A DNA stretch of 64,000 nucleotides from Sphagnum compactum (taxonomy: Eukaryota; Bryophyta; Sphagnopsida; Sphagnales): the NCBI GenBank assembly GCA_965153455.1, contig OZ234497.1, positions 3,162,001 through 3,226,000 on the forward strand, read 5' to 3'. Shown here piece after piece: positions 1-12,354 of the stretch; the stretch's first letter is position 1, and each line of letters begins with the position of its first letter. The notes beneath the pieces are model-generated. The model had not been told where the DNA came from. It saw only the letters and a program-made list of their open reading frames with translations, and did no database searches. The translations under genes and the position numbers were made by a program.

Positions 1-3000
1 GATATTATGGTTGATGGCAACTTGTGCTACAACAAAAAATTGAAAAGAAAAACCCTGTTCCAGACAACATCAAAAAAGAATTGAATATATGTGTCATGAT
101 ATTTAAGTTGTAAATGTTACCTCTACTAAACACTTACTGCACACTTTGTTTTCCTCTTCCTTAAGGTTAGGTCTTGAATTAGTTTTTTCAATTTACATTT
201 TGCAAAAGCAGCAATTTTTTGCTGAAAAACATTTTTTCCAAGTTTTTCTCAAAAACATGTTTGCAAAATGATGAAATCTCACCACAAACAAAATCACTGC
301 CTTGCAAGGCACCAAATTCCTTATGCCGCTTAGTATGGTACTTAATGAAAAACCACTACAAATCACAAGACACTAAACCTTTCATCAAGCCATCAGCAAA
401 GCTTCATAAGCATCACAAAAATTTGTGTTTAGTTGTGTTTTGGAAATATTCGAGCCCACATATGAACATTTGTACCAAGAAATCAAAGACTAGGTAGAAT
501 TCTCAAAACTCAAAACTTGGGCAACAAAATTGGTTACTGAACTAAGTTTGGGGCAGTCAAGCTATCCTTCTCTCGTATTGGCAATTTACTCATGACCCCA
601 AGTATATGACAATGGGGTGGGAAGGGGAGGGTCTTTGTATGTACATTTTTATTTGTAGGTTATTGTAAGTATGGAGCAGGTAGTCCAACGTTGGCGATGA
701 TCATCCAGCACTTTTTGAAAGGAAGTCAGCTTTCAGGGCAGCTTTGTTGCAAAACAAGAGACTCCTACACATGAATTTGAGTAACTTACATGGAGGTTGC
801 AAAATCATTGTTTTGATTGTCTCTGTAGGAGCTTGTGGGAAACCTTGGATTTGAAAGCCCATTTAAGTCCATGGAAAACATACACCCTAGCAGACTACAA
901 AAATAAGGGAATTGCAATCAAGCTCAATTTTTTAGTTTCCAATTACTGAATTTTGGAAGGAGTAATTTCAGTCCTACCAAGAATGTGCAAGTACATGAAG
1001 ATCCAAATGGTGAGTGAGCATGTACTCATTTTTAGGTGTTCTCATACAGTAGAGCGAAGCAATCGTATCTCTAAATGACTGGTACCACACAAATGATACT
1101 CTTCTGTTGGTTGTCTTCACAAGTTGATTTGTGGTGATCCTCCTCAGAAGTACGGGTGGTGCTAATCAACATCATTAATCATCTGGTATTATGTCCTCAT
1201 CTGTAAAGGAGTCTCCAGTTGATCAGGCAAGTTCCCATTAGGCTTAGGTGGTTGTCGGGTAATGTTATGGCAATGTGGCACTTGCTTGCTGATCAAAGGC
1301 AGAATGTGAGACTCATCCACATGATCAATCTTATTAGGATGGTCAACATGTGGGGTAGTAGCAGAGGCATATGCAATCAGCTACCATGGAATTGTCGTTT
1401 CCTCCATTTTGGTCTCCCTTGACATACAAGCCTCGATATGGGGCCAATGCTTCAACACTTCTCAAACTCACAGGACAGTCTTTTACCAAGAGATATTCGA
1501 CAGTAGACAGCCTTGTGCTAATGAGATCATTCGTGTTCACACAACATAATCATACCACCAAATTCATAGCATCCATTTGAGAGAACTGTTTTATCACCCA
1601 TTGGTAGGTCACCTGTGTAAAGACTTGAAACACATGAAACATCACATTTCAACAAGTGTGCACCCAATTTTCATCAATGGAACAAGAGTCAGCTTAGTAT
1701 TCTTTCCAAAAAATCCAGAAAATTCTGACACCACATAAATGAGACTTGAAAGACTATTGAGTTGCTTCTTCTACAGAAATTGTAGGTGTTCAACCAAATT
1801 TGGTCCTGGTAATGCAGCTGGTAGGTTGTGTATGAACCAAATGTAGACTCATAATTCAGCAATCTTGTGTACGAGTGCTACTTGAAACAAATTCAACAAA
1901 TGCACATCCTACAACATCAGATTGTTTAGGTTCCTCACCATCCTGACTGCTCAACAGCTTGCTCTACAGTTGTCCCTGCTTCAGCATAAGCTTGCTCAAG
2001 ATTCTTGAAATCATTGTGGACATGATGGCAAAAGCAAAGGCTATGAGAGGCATGGTTGCCAACATTACTCCCATCAATGTGGATAGCAGTTGTTGAAACT
2101 TGACAATGTGTTGTCCAAGGAACAGAAAGGCTTCAAATCTCAAACTGAACAATGCAGACACATTATTCTCATAGCTTATTCTTGCTGAATGTCACAGCTC
2201 CTGAAGAGATCTTGTCTCATCTTGTCTATCAAGTGCTTCCACATTAGAAGAACACAAATTTTTCATTGTCCATATGAAAGAAGAAAGGTAGTTTGATTCA
2301 GAGTTTCCATCATGCCTTCTCCCCAATTGCCTCCTGAACGAGAATGGTTGTCTCTGGCCATTCTCCCTACTACAGCACCAGTTGTGGTCAGGGAAACCAC
2401 AATTTGAAATCAATTTCTGTAAATTTCCTAGCATGAAGACAACTGGGCACAACCACATCATAAGGTACATGACTACTCCTGGAGTTCTAAAGCTTATTAT
2501 AGGCTAAATCACTGCGAGAAAGAGAGAGAGAGAGCAAGAGCACCAGACATGAAAAGAGGGCAGCACGCAAAGAATTACCAGCACAAAAAGAAGACCAACA
2601 TAAAAGACAGAAATAAAAATCCTCAATTGCCACCACTGCTGCCTGTGTGCAACAATTACATTCCTGGTGCCCTTGAACACTGGTGTCTCTGGCAAGTATC
2701 CACTTGTTCCCCATCCAGTGTCCCATCCCCTTTCCCTTTGCCACAAAAGCCAACAACACTTGCACACACTCACACAAACTTCTTCAACTCCCTACTACTT
2801 CCTACCACCAAATCTTATGGAGCATGATGACCAGTACCACATAGGTAACTGGGAAGTCACTGAGGGTATGCAGTTTGAGGGTATGCAGCTTCTGCTTTGT
2901 TTCAAGCACCATTTCTGAAGAATCACAATGCAAAAAGAAAGTTGTCTTCTTGCACTTTTACACTTGTAAACATCACCTTCATCCCCCCATACCCAACACC

Positions 3001-4820
3001 CCCCAAAACGGAATACCCATACTCAGGATCACAAATACCTCAAACTGATACTAACAGAAGTGCTTGAACCAAGTACACGTTGAACGTTCGCGACAGTAAA
3101 AACTTTTGACGCCTTTTTCAAAAAAAATCCCTTCATAAATTGGACAATCAAAAGAAATTCTTGTAAAAGCCATATCTTCACACGTACTGAGAACTTCTCC
3201 ATATTTCCAATCCAAGTGAACCTGTATAGAATTGAAGGTGAGCTCATTATAAGCTAGACATTCCAGATCTGATGATGTATCATTTCAAATCTAGGACAAG
3301 TCAATTTCTAGAACAAACAGCAACTATAAAAGTGCACAAACTATATTGCTCCCGAAAGACAGAAGAAAAGCACTCAATGTATAGTGATAATGGCATCACT
3401 TCTCTTGTTATTTCATTGGCAAAAGGCCAAAACATCTGAGATTAGTATAAAGTTATTACTTAACAGGATTGCTTGACAAGCCTTATTTTTTGCAACAATA
3501 GTGAAAATGAACAAGCACATCAGGAAGATGATTTTGGGATCCATAACTGGGTGATTTCCCCCACCAGTTGTAAATCCTAAGGTTCAGTAATCTGCAAAAC
3601 ACTCATCTTATAGTCCTGAAACACAAATCCTTTCCTCATATCGAGAGATTATTCGAACATTAAAGAAGCAAACCATGCATTGCAACTTCTGCAACCAGAA
3701 TGCCATTGTGAGCACCTTGAATTTCCGAAATGCTTTATTTCCCACACCAACTGTAAACCCTAATGTTCATTGATCTGCAAACTAGATTTCACACTCATCT
3801 GGTAGTCAGGAAACACAAATCCTTCCTCACATCTGCAGAGGATATAGAGGATTACCCCCAACAATAAGAAGCAAACCATGCATGCAACTTCTATACCCAG
3901 AATCCCCTTTTCAAAAACCTTCGATTTCTAGCACAAAGCTCGTCAGATGAACAAAGAGACGATTCATCAGCAAACTATTCTGCCAAATAGTATTATTAAA
4001 GAGAAGTGGAAAAAAACAAAGAAATGAAAGGATAGGGACAAGGAGAGTACCGTGTTAAAAGCACAACAGTCAAGGGAGAGAAATAGATGCACAGAAGGGA
4101 GGGTTTTGTTGGTGAGAGTACTCCACTTGCACTACTTGGAAATCAAAAGACAATAACCTCCTCTACAGATGCAAAGATGTCAAGTTTTGTTGCTGCTCCT
4201 CACTGAAACAAAACATCTATGACAATTTCTACATACATTCAGTATTTAGTATCCAGAGTTTTCATTGACGATTGCAATTGCAAACAAGAGCTTGGAAGAA
4301 TAAATTCCCACTAAAATGAACAACACACTCATGGTGTAATGGCTCTGTCCCTCCTGCAGGCAAGTTCCAACCAGCTACAGTTAAAGAACATCCAGGAACA
4401 GCCTATGAAATGGCCAGGAACAGCTGAGCCGACATGCCCTCACCACAGGCCAGTGTGTCTGCACAGCCCACAAAACTCTGTCCTCAACAAACTACGAAAT
4501 TCCCAAGTTGATGTTGTTTCTTGTTTGAACCATGCAGTAGAGGAGTCTTGTGCACCCACATAAACATCCAATAAAAAAATCTCAACTTTCAAACATCCAA
4601 CCCAACACCCACACAACTTGGAAAGTGGACAGTCTTCATACCCAGAACTGCAACTTTCACCTACATCAACAAAGTGCATACAAGAATCATACTTGAATTT
4701 CTGGAAAAACATTCAAATACTTTAAACGAAGCCTCTGCCCTCTCAACTTAAAAGATGCAAGTGGCAACTGAAAAGAGAAAAACCTAACAATCTGCGTGGA
4801 ATCTAATGCAGACTTCCTTC
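1..4820. other. Intergenic DNA, no supported gene
   Basis: No open frame here resembles a family I know, and none can be extended by plausible splicing. A minus-strand frame around 1964-2470 has a hydrophobic stretch of about 20 residues, but it is broken by stops and I cannot name it. Small purine-rich and AG-repeat tracts occur near 2516-2535. I see no RNA gene. Confidence 0.5.
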
Positions 4821-4827
4821 CATGCTA

Positions 4828-4944
4828 CAATGGCTACATCATACGGAAATTGCTAACATTGTAGAACAATGGCTACATCATACGAAAATTGCTAACATTG
4901 TAGAACAATGGCTACATCATACGAAAATTGCTAACATTGTAGAA
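4828..4944. repeat. 39-bp tandem repeat, 3 copies
   Basis: Three head-to-tail units lie at 4828-4866, 4867-4905 and 4906-4944. They differ by only one base (G versus A in the first copy). The unit is exactly 13 codons long. On the minus strand the copy next to the hAT relic supplies the last codons and stop of its reading frame, so the array looks like local amplification of the transposase 3' end. Confidence 0.9.
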
Positions 4945-7180
4945 ATTTTGAGTGAACATGCGCGCACACAAGTCGAGATGTGTGATTAGTTTGTTATGAA
5001 ACTTACTCTTCATGAAAGCTAAGTTGTTGAAAGTCCTTTCATCTTCAACTGAGCTCAAAACTTGCACCATAGTTATTTCAACAAACTTTATGTACTCACT
5101 TAACTTCAAAACCAAAAGTGGAGAAAATTAAATCTTCAACCACCTTCCAGTGACTAGGTTCACATCTAATGGTTCCTGCATCACTACCTCAGCAATATGA
5201 CTCATGGTGAATCTGAAATAAGAAACTTGCACATCAAGTTGTCGTGAATCCAAAAGCCCAACAACTACAACACCACCCTTGATCTTCTTGCCAACACAAA
5301 ATGTAGCCTTGATCTTATCCAAATGTGGGAGGAAGTTCATGGTAGCATTCTTTTCACACAACCAATATTACGGGTACACAATGCCACGAGCTGACATGAT
5401 TTTCGCATTAGGGAATCTACGAGACAACTCAACACACAATGTTGTGGCAACTTCTAAACATGCAATACTTACTTATTCAATCATGACAGATTGATCACTC
5501 ATATTCACATGAGCATAAACACCAACAGAACCTCCATGGTGATGGAGTTTGTAGTTGTGGCCAACAATGTTGAATGCCAAGCATGGCAACAAGTATAGAC
5601 TAACATCAGATTCATGTGCAACCTAAGTGAGGGGTAGTAGTTCACTACGATGTTCACAAATAGTAATGAACTCATTGAAAGTAAATCATCATACTTACAA
5701 TAAAAACATTTCGCCTTTGAACATATTTAATCAATGTGTGCATTGCTTCCAACATTGGAAGGATGCATGGTAAACCAAGAACCAACTTCAAATCACATAA
5801 TAAATCTAGATTCTCCTGAACAAGCTTGCTCTTTGGTGCATCTATGTGCATCTTCACAACAAGTGATTTGTACATTCTTAACACACATTTCAAAGGGCTC
5901 AACACTGATATCCAATGAATTTTCATATTCCGCAGCAACTTCAAGCCTTTTGTTTCTAGTGTTTTTGCAAGATTCATAAATTCTAACACCTTCTTTGGAT
6001 TGTGTGAAAAAAAGGCATACAAGGACTATAGCATACCTTCAATGTGCATAACCAAGGATAACTTGCTCAAAACCAAGATAGTTAAATTCGTTCGATGTGC
6101 CACATAGTGCACACCAATGAAAATGAGGCAATTTGCTCCTTTGTTTGAGTAATCACCCTAAACCAAGTGCCTTGAAAGACTAAATCACCATCACATCCAA
6201 GGTAGATCCACTTGGAAGCCATGTTAGAATTTGTAAGGACCCCATATCTACCCATTGCATCCAAAATCACACCCTTAATGTTGTTTAAAGTTGCACCCAC
6301 CTTAACCTTCTCTAGGGTCAATAAAATAGGAACACATTTTCAATTCTACATCACATACCCATGGATATTAATCCATTGTTGCGCATCAACAATGGTCACC
6401 TCATCTACAATAACAGTAACAAAATTAGCTTTTGAGATCATAATAGCATCTTGGAAAAGACCACATCATGCATGGCCTTTGAAATTTTCCAACCACTACT
6501 ATCTTACCAATGTTTTAGTGGGGTGTTTTGACTTTCAGCAACAAAAATAACTCCTTCAACGACTCACATTCCAACATTGGCCTTCGATATAAGAAAATAT
6601 GCAAAACAATAGCAAATTGTATGGACTTCTTCCGAACACCCAAATGAATCCATGACTACACTAAGGTCATGACAAACTCTGAGTTCCACAAAGAATAAAT
6701 CCTCTCATTCTTGGCATCTGCAACATCCTTGCAATAGAAGTAATCCTTGACAACTATGCCAGAACTAGGTATTATTGCCTTACGATGCCTAGCATGTTTT
6801 TTAAGTGTGTCGAGCTTAGGAGCTAATAACTTTGGTTTTCCTTCAATATTTCTACAAATTTTACATCGAACCTATGCAACCAAACCATCCTCCCCAACAA
6901 ATATTTCCACCCATGGAAAACGATAGGCCCATGTATCTTGAAACACATGAGTTTTCTCATAAAACTTTCGTAGTGTCTTTTTAAGAAGCTCAACAAATTC
7001 AACATGTTCTTTTCCATTTATCCTGCTTTCAAGATTGCTACTTGAACTAGGGCTTATAGTACTACTAGAAGTCACTTGTACATTAAATGCAACATGGGGT
7101 GATGAATTTGAAGTCACATTTGGTTCATCGTTAAAAAATAAGTTAAACTTAAAATTCTTTGGCACTTGGAGGGGAGCCAT
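4912..7180 (-). pseudogene. Decayed hAT-superfamily transposase (ZNF862-like type)
   Basis: The minus strand carries broken pieces of one transposase in the correct order. It starts at an ATG at 7180 (MAPLQVPKNF). An N-terminal BED/TTF-type finger follows, with CKIC at 6854-6865 and HARH at 6785-6796, just after an in-frame TAG at 6872-6874. A middle part at about 6082-6321 includes GVLTNSNMASKW. A central block at 5672-6022 (FFSHNPKKVLEF, LDLLCDLKLVLGL) is in another frame. The C-terminal dimerisation part at 4912-5115 contains VEDERTFNNLAFMKSK. Known hAT proteins excise and reinsert DNA and dimerise through this C-terminal part. Stops and frame changes between all blocks mean no functional protein. 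I could not define terminal inverted repeats or a target-site duplication. The family call rests on recalled motif similarity. Confidence 0.75.
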
Positions 7181-10100
7181 GGCTTCAGGAAACCCTAGAA
7201 TGAATGTAGAATACAAATGTAACACAAGAAAACACAAAGAACAAGACAAAATGACAAGGATGAGAGGAAGGAAAAGAGCTTGATCATCTGTTGTGCATTT
7301 TGATTCAAGCATTTGCATTGCAGCCTACAATCATTTTGCGCACACCTCTAGCTTGCAGCAAACATAATATCAAATAGATTGGCAACGCTTTTACCCGTTG
7401 CGCCCTCCCATTATGCTCAAGTTGCACCACCATGAACACAATGACAACTATCTTGGCCTTAAACCAACACCGCCAATAAGAGAAAAAAATCTACACACAA
7501 AACATGGTTCAAAAAACATTTGTGCACTAAACCCCTATTGGCAAAGAACAAAGAGCCTTGAATACATGGGGGTTTTAACCAAAAGTAATGTAGCTAGTGA
7601 ATAGCCCCATCCAACGGTGGGGATTGGACTTGGCAATCTCAATTTTATTCAACAATGGGGATTAACAATCTAAATCCTATTTTAGGGCAGGTGTATGGCG
7701 AATGAAAGTTTATTGAACAACAGGGTTGGTGAGTTGAAATTTATTCAACGATGAGATTAATAATTGGAGATTTATGGGGCAACATAATTGGCTTACCCAA
7801 CAATGGAAATGTAACTATAAAGGTGATGTGCCTTAAAACTTTATGTGTTGATGGCAATGGTAGAAAGTAATGATTCACTTTTTGCAAGCGATGAAAGATG
7901 ATCATGGAAGTACACACGGTGACAACAAGTGCCAAGAAGTGGGCTTTTAGGCGATTTTATTTAGAATAAACTCAATTAAACAAAGGCCATATCGCAAGTC
8001 CTTTTTAGCGGTTGCATTCTAACGACAAATTGCCAGAAATAAAAACACGGCCCCTAACCCCTCTTTTAGTGGTATCCATCCCTAAAGTAATGAAATTTTA
8101 TGAAAACTTTTATGCTTAGCAAAGCCCTCGGCCTTTACTGGAATAAGGGCCTGCTTGAGGCAAATACACCAAACTTTGGCCCGCTTCTGGGTGCATCCCA
8201 ATGTCTCCACTCTTTACACTGGCAGAGCTAAAAAAAGGAACTGCCTCCATCCCAATGTGGCACAAGCCAGTAGGAGCCTCGTGGCCTTGGTTAGTTGCAA
8301 AGTAAAGCAAAGTATTAGGGTTTAAGATGGCTATTTACATGTGTTTTTGTCATGCTGAATCTCAAACCCTTGGACGTGTGGACTTGATTCGTGTATATGT
8401 GGCTCTCAAGTGTTCTGAATGGAAGATAAAGGCATGAAGTATCATCTTTTGTTGTGCATGTCACAAGCCATTACAAGTGTTGTAGCTTTGGAGTCTGCCG
8501 TCTTACAATAGGTCTGAAGCACTCTCTCATTCGATCTAAAGAGATCTTAAAGGGAATAGCTAAGCATCCGTGCATAGTGTTTTTTCATGTATGTTGCATT
8601 CTTATGTATGTCTCATACTTGGATGGAGCCTTCTGCAAAAGATTTAAAGGACTCTTAAAGCTGAGCATTTAAATCGACGTGCATAGAAACTGAGCATATA
8701 TGAATGCAGTTTGTGTGTCTTGCTGGTTTCGTTAAGGGCCTTTGTGCACTTTGGCACTTTGTAACCCTAAGATTGGACATGTCCTTAATTGTTTGAGCGT
8801 GCAGAAGTTTACCTGGAGCATCAATTGTGCTAATTCTCGAAGACACATGGGGGATGGAGTTGCAGCGTTTTCACTGGAGTTGCAGTGTTTTCACTTGAAC
8901 TCCAGCTTTTGCGTTTTTCAAAAAGACTTTTGCGCACTACATACATGGCATCCAGGAGTCAAGGCATGCTTTTGCCTGAATTGGGCAGGCCATTTGTTGT
9001 CAAGTGCGCAAAGGCCTTTGTGAAGAATGGGAGAGCTGGAATCTTCAGACCTAATCGACCCAGCGGGCATAGCTTACAATGATATGAATCGCGGTCAGCC
9101 TAGAACATTGTTCAACATGAAATAGTTCCAAGGTATGGATTCCAAAGACAGTTTCAGGCCTTCAATCGGTATTTGTTCATCTTAGAGGGGCTGATGGTTA
9201 GGTTCACAATTTTCAGATGGTGTTCACCTTTGAAACCAAGACTTTTACCTTCTGTCAATTTATTGGTAACTTCTAAGGCAGACATCTGCACAGCATAATC
9301 CATGCAAAAGTTGTACATATGGGTGTGTATTGTTTTCGCAAAGCTACTTTATGACATTAACATTCTTCTATTTTCATATTTGCATGTAATAACTCATTAC
9401 ATCTTTCTATAATATGCAAGGGATCAGGCAGAATAATAAGCAAAACATTTTATTTTATCATCTCCTTAAAAGTAGTATTCTTTTGAAGGGGTGTCTTGTT
9501 CTCAAGAGGTTGCCAATGAAGTATTGTAAGGGGGGTTGATGGGCAATTTGACATCAACACAAACAATGTCCAGCATCAGTATTGCAAGTTGCAGAGAAAC
9601 ATGCTTAGATGTATCAATGGAGCAAGCACGATGACAAGTCCCTCTTGCCATTTCATCTTGGTTAATGTTTTGTTTTCCGCCTTCTGGTTGATATGGGTTG
9701 GTATTCCTTGATTCTAAACCCTCTCAATAACTTTCCATGCTATTTGGTTGGTGTGGAGTGTCTGAACAGTTTTTGGGATTGATTGTGGTTTGAGGAAGCA
9801 GTAATGCAGTCTTTTCTAACTTGTGTTATTATTGGTGGGGCTTCACAGCATTGATGATTTTTGGGACTTCTGTTTGGTTTTTGTTCTTGTCTTTGGGTGT
9901 GTCATTTTGTTTTGCTTCTCCCTTGTCTTTATACACACATTGGCTTGTAAAGTTCTCTTGTGTGCCTCTTTGTAAGTCATTCTATAATTACATGCACCTT
10001 TAAGCTTTGGGAATGTTTTCATTTGTTTAGGTAATTTGTGTGCTGTTAAGTGGTGATCTTCCTGTGATTTTCTTGTACAACACTCCTGTGGTATGCAAGG

Positions 10101-11940
10101 TTCTTATTAGTGTCTTGGGATGAATAGGGTTATTCTGGGGCCAGGTGTGTCATTCTGATTTTCTTCTGTATTTCTAAGTTCATTTCTTTCTCTCTGGTTT
10201 TGAGCATTCTGAATTTCAGTGTGCCTTTAATGGTCAAGGGAAAATGGAGTGCTTTTACATTGTAATTCTCTTCAAGTGCCAGAATTGTTATCTTTGACTC
10301 ATAACAAGCAATGCCTTTTTAGGATTCTCACTATTGCTCGGGAGAAACCTTCCTGGTTAACTGGGGCCCGGTGGGTCTTTTGATTTCCTTAATCAAGGTT
10401 GGAGAAACTTTTGCTTGTGCAGCAATGGTTTCTTAAGACCTTGCAACATGATCTTTTTGCAGGATTTGTCCTGTTTCCAGAGCATCTTCAGCCTTTCAGA
10501 TGAGCTCAAGACCCATGTCATTTTCAAATTTCAGATATAATTGTAATAAGCTTGTGGATTTGGTAATGAAAATATCCATTGGTTTCCTTTAAGAAAGAGT
10601 CCAAATCAAGTTTAAGTTTAGTAATTCTTCCTTTGAGGTTCAGCCTTTATATGCTGCCATGGCCAAAGAGGGTTATCATTTCTTTAGGTCTGTCCCAGTG
10701 AAAAAGTTTTATGGAAATTTTGATAAAAATGTCAAAATAGTTAGCAGAAAGTCTCATACTGCCACCAGTTCAATAGAAAGAAACTGGATGAGTATCCTTC
10801 ATTCATTCTTGCAGAGGTCATTACTGGAAGTCTCCAAGAGTTTGTAATCCTACTCATGTTAGACGACAGGCCCAAAACCTTGGGTTTTTGATCCTAGATT
10901 TCCAAACCAGAAGCTCAATCCCCTCCTCTTGATTCTTCTCTGTCTCTTCCCGGGCCTTTCACTATGGAGAGAAAGCTTCTACTCCTCACTGATGGGTTGC
11001 CTTCATCCACTCATGTGTTTCTGTCTTGAACTTTTTGTTGCTCTAATGATTACAAATGAAAACAACCTTGTTACCAATATGGAAGACATTACAACCGAAA
11101 TTGGACAAAGATCTCTTAAATCAGAATAGAGGTGTGCTTAACAAAGAATTGCCTCATGTTTCAAGCTTTGGAATCTAAAGTTATAACCATAAAGGATTTC
11201 TTGAACCTATTCTTTGTTCTAAACCAACTTTATCCTCTATAGATCTTGCTCTCAAAGTTCTTCATCTTCACAAGAGTTATGTGTAAACTCACCCTGCCTT
11301 TGGGCCCTAGTTTGACCCTCTAATTCCTGTTTCATCCCAATTTTGAGTGCGTTGTGTATTCGTTGCATTAACTGAGAGGAATTGGGTACACCGGAACATG
11401 AAACTGGGAGTCAGTTCAGAAGATTTGCAGGATCTTTTTTTGACAAGGCTTGATTTTGTGTTGAATACGACCATAGCCGGCAAGGCGCAGGTAAAAAACT
11501 GGGGTTGAAACTTGCAACTCCCCTGAGAACCAAATTTAGGCGAGAAAACTAGTTTGGTCCCCTGTTGTTTCTCTTTGATGTTTTAATCCTGACTTCTCAT
11601 CTTATCCCCAGTTTCGGCGAAACTGGGGCCCAATAACCCCGGTTTGGGGGTACTTTGCGGATAACTCTTGTTTGGATTTTTCTTTTCTATTTTCTTTCTT
11701 TTCTTGTCCGTTTTTTCTTTTCGTTGTTTCGGTCTTCTCCTCTATTTTAGGTCTGGATATTCTTGTGTTTTCTAAACCGTCGGATTTTAACTCCAATAGC
11801 GCCAGGCTAGAATCAGAAAAGTAGTTGAGGCCATTAACACATTGGATGAAGATTCCAAGATCAAACGCATTAATAATGTGATATACCTCATTAGTGGATG
11901 AGATCTTTTTTTCGATTTCGTAGATGATTCTTTAAATTCG
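7181..11940. other. Intergenic DNA, no supported gene
   Basis: Only short frames without recognisable similarity are present. Loosely repeated AT-rich motifs (variants of TTATTCAACAATGGGG) occur at about 7620-7800. A 20-bp direct duplication lies at 8856-8895. The stretch 9100-11900 is T-rich on the plus strand and has no sign of coding. Confidence 0.5.
8856..8895. repeat. 20-bp tandem duplication
   Basis: Two adjacent copies beginning GGAGTTGCAG (8856-8875 and 8876-8895) differ at one position (C versus T). No function is apparent. Confidence 0.8.
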
Positions 11941-11945
11941 CACGG

Positions 11946-12134
11946 GATAAGGCTACGGGAGTGGATGATATTCGTCCCGCCATTCACACCCTGCCACCTC
12001 GGACGAACCTCACAAACCAATATCCAAAAAGCTACGATCCAAAACCTTAAAGCATGACACGTGTCACGTGGAGGCGATCCGGATAGGATTTCGGCGCTCG
12101 CCTATTGGTCAACCCTAACCTCACCCTACCCAAT
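11946..12134 (+). promoter_or_regulatory. Lhca4 light-responsive promoter elements
   Basis: About 220-410 bp upstream of the Lhca4 start lie an I-box core GATAAG at 11946-11951 and two G-boxes CACGTG at 12058-12063 and 12065-12070, separated by one base. A CCAAT box lies at 12130-12134, with a second in inverse orientation (ATTGG) at 12104-12108. I-box plus G-box pairs are a known arrangement in promoters of light-regulated photosynthesis genes (LHC, rbcS), where bZIP factors such as HY5 and bHLH PIFs bind G-boxes. The motifs are seen directly; binding is inferred. No clear TATA box is visible. Confidence 0.6.
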
Positions 12135-12354
12135 GGAAAGTCGAACGGACGTGAGAGATTTGTTGGGTGGGAGCGTGCGGGTGGCCTGAGGAAACAGCAG
12201 GCGGAAAAGAACGAAGAAGAAGACGCCAGGAGCTCTGAAAGCGCCATCGCCGAAGTCTTGTTTTGTACGCGCGTCTGAGGAGCGCTTTCGTTCTTCTTGT
12301 TGTTGGTGTAAGAAGAGTTTTTTTTGCCGTAGAGCGGAAGATTCCGAGTTCGAG

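Noticed and set aside
1964-2470. Minus-strand frames with a membrane-like segment
   Set aside because: Interrupted, unmatched to any family I know, and with no splice signals giving a longer product.
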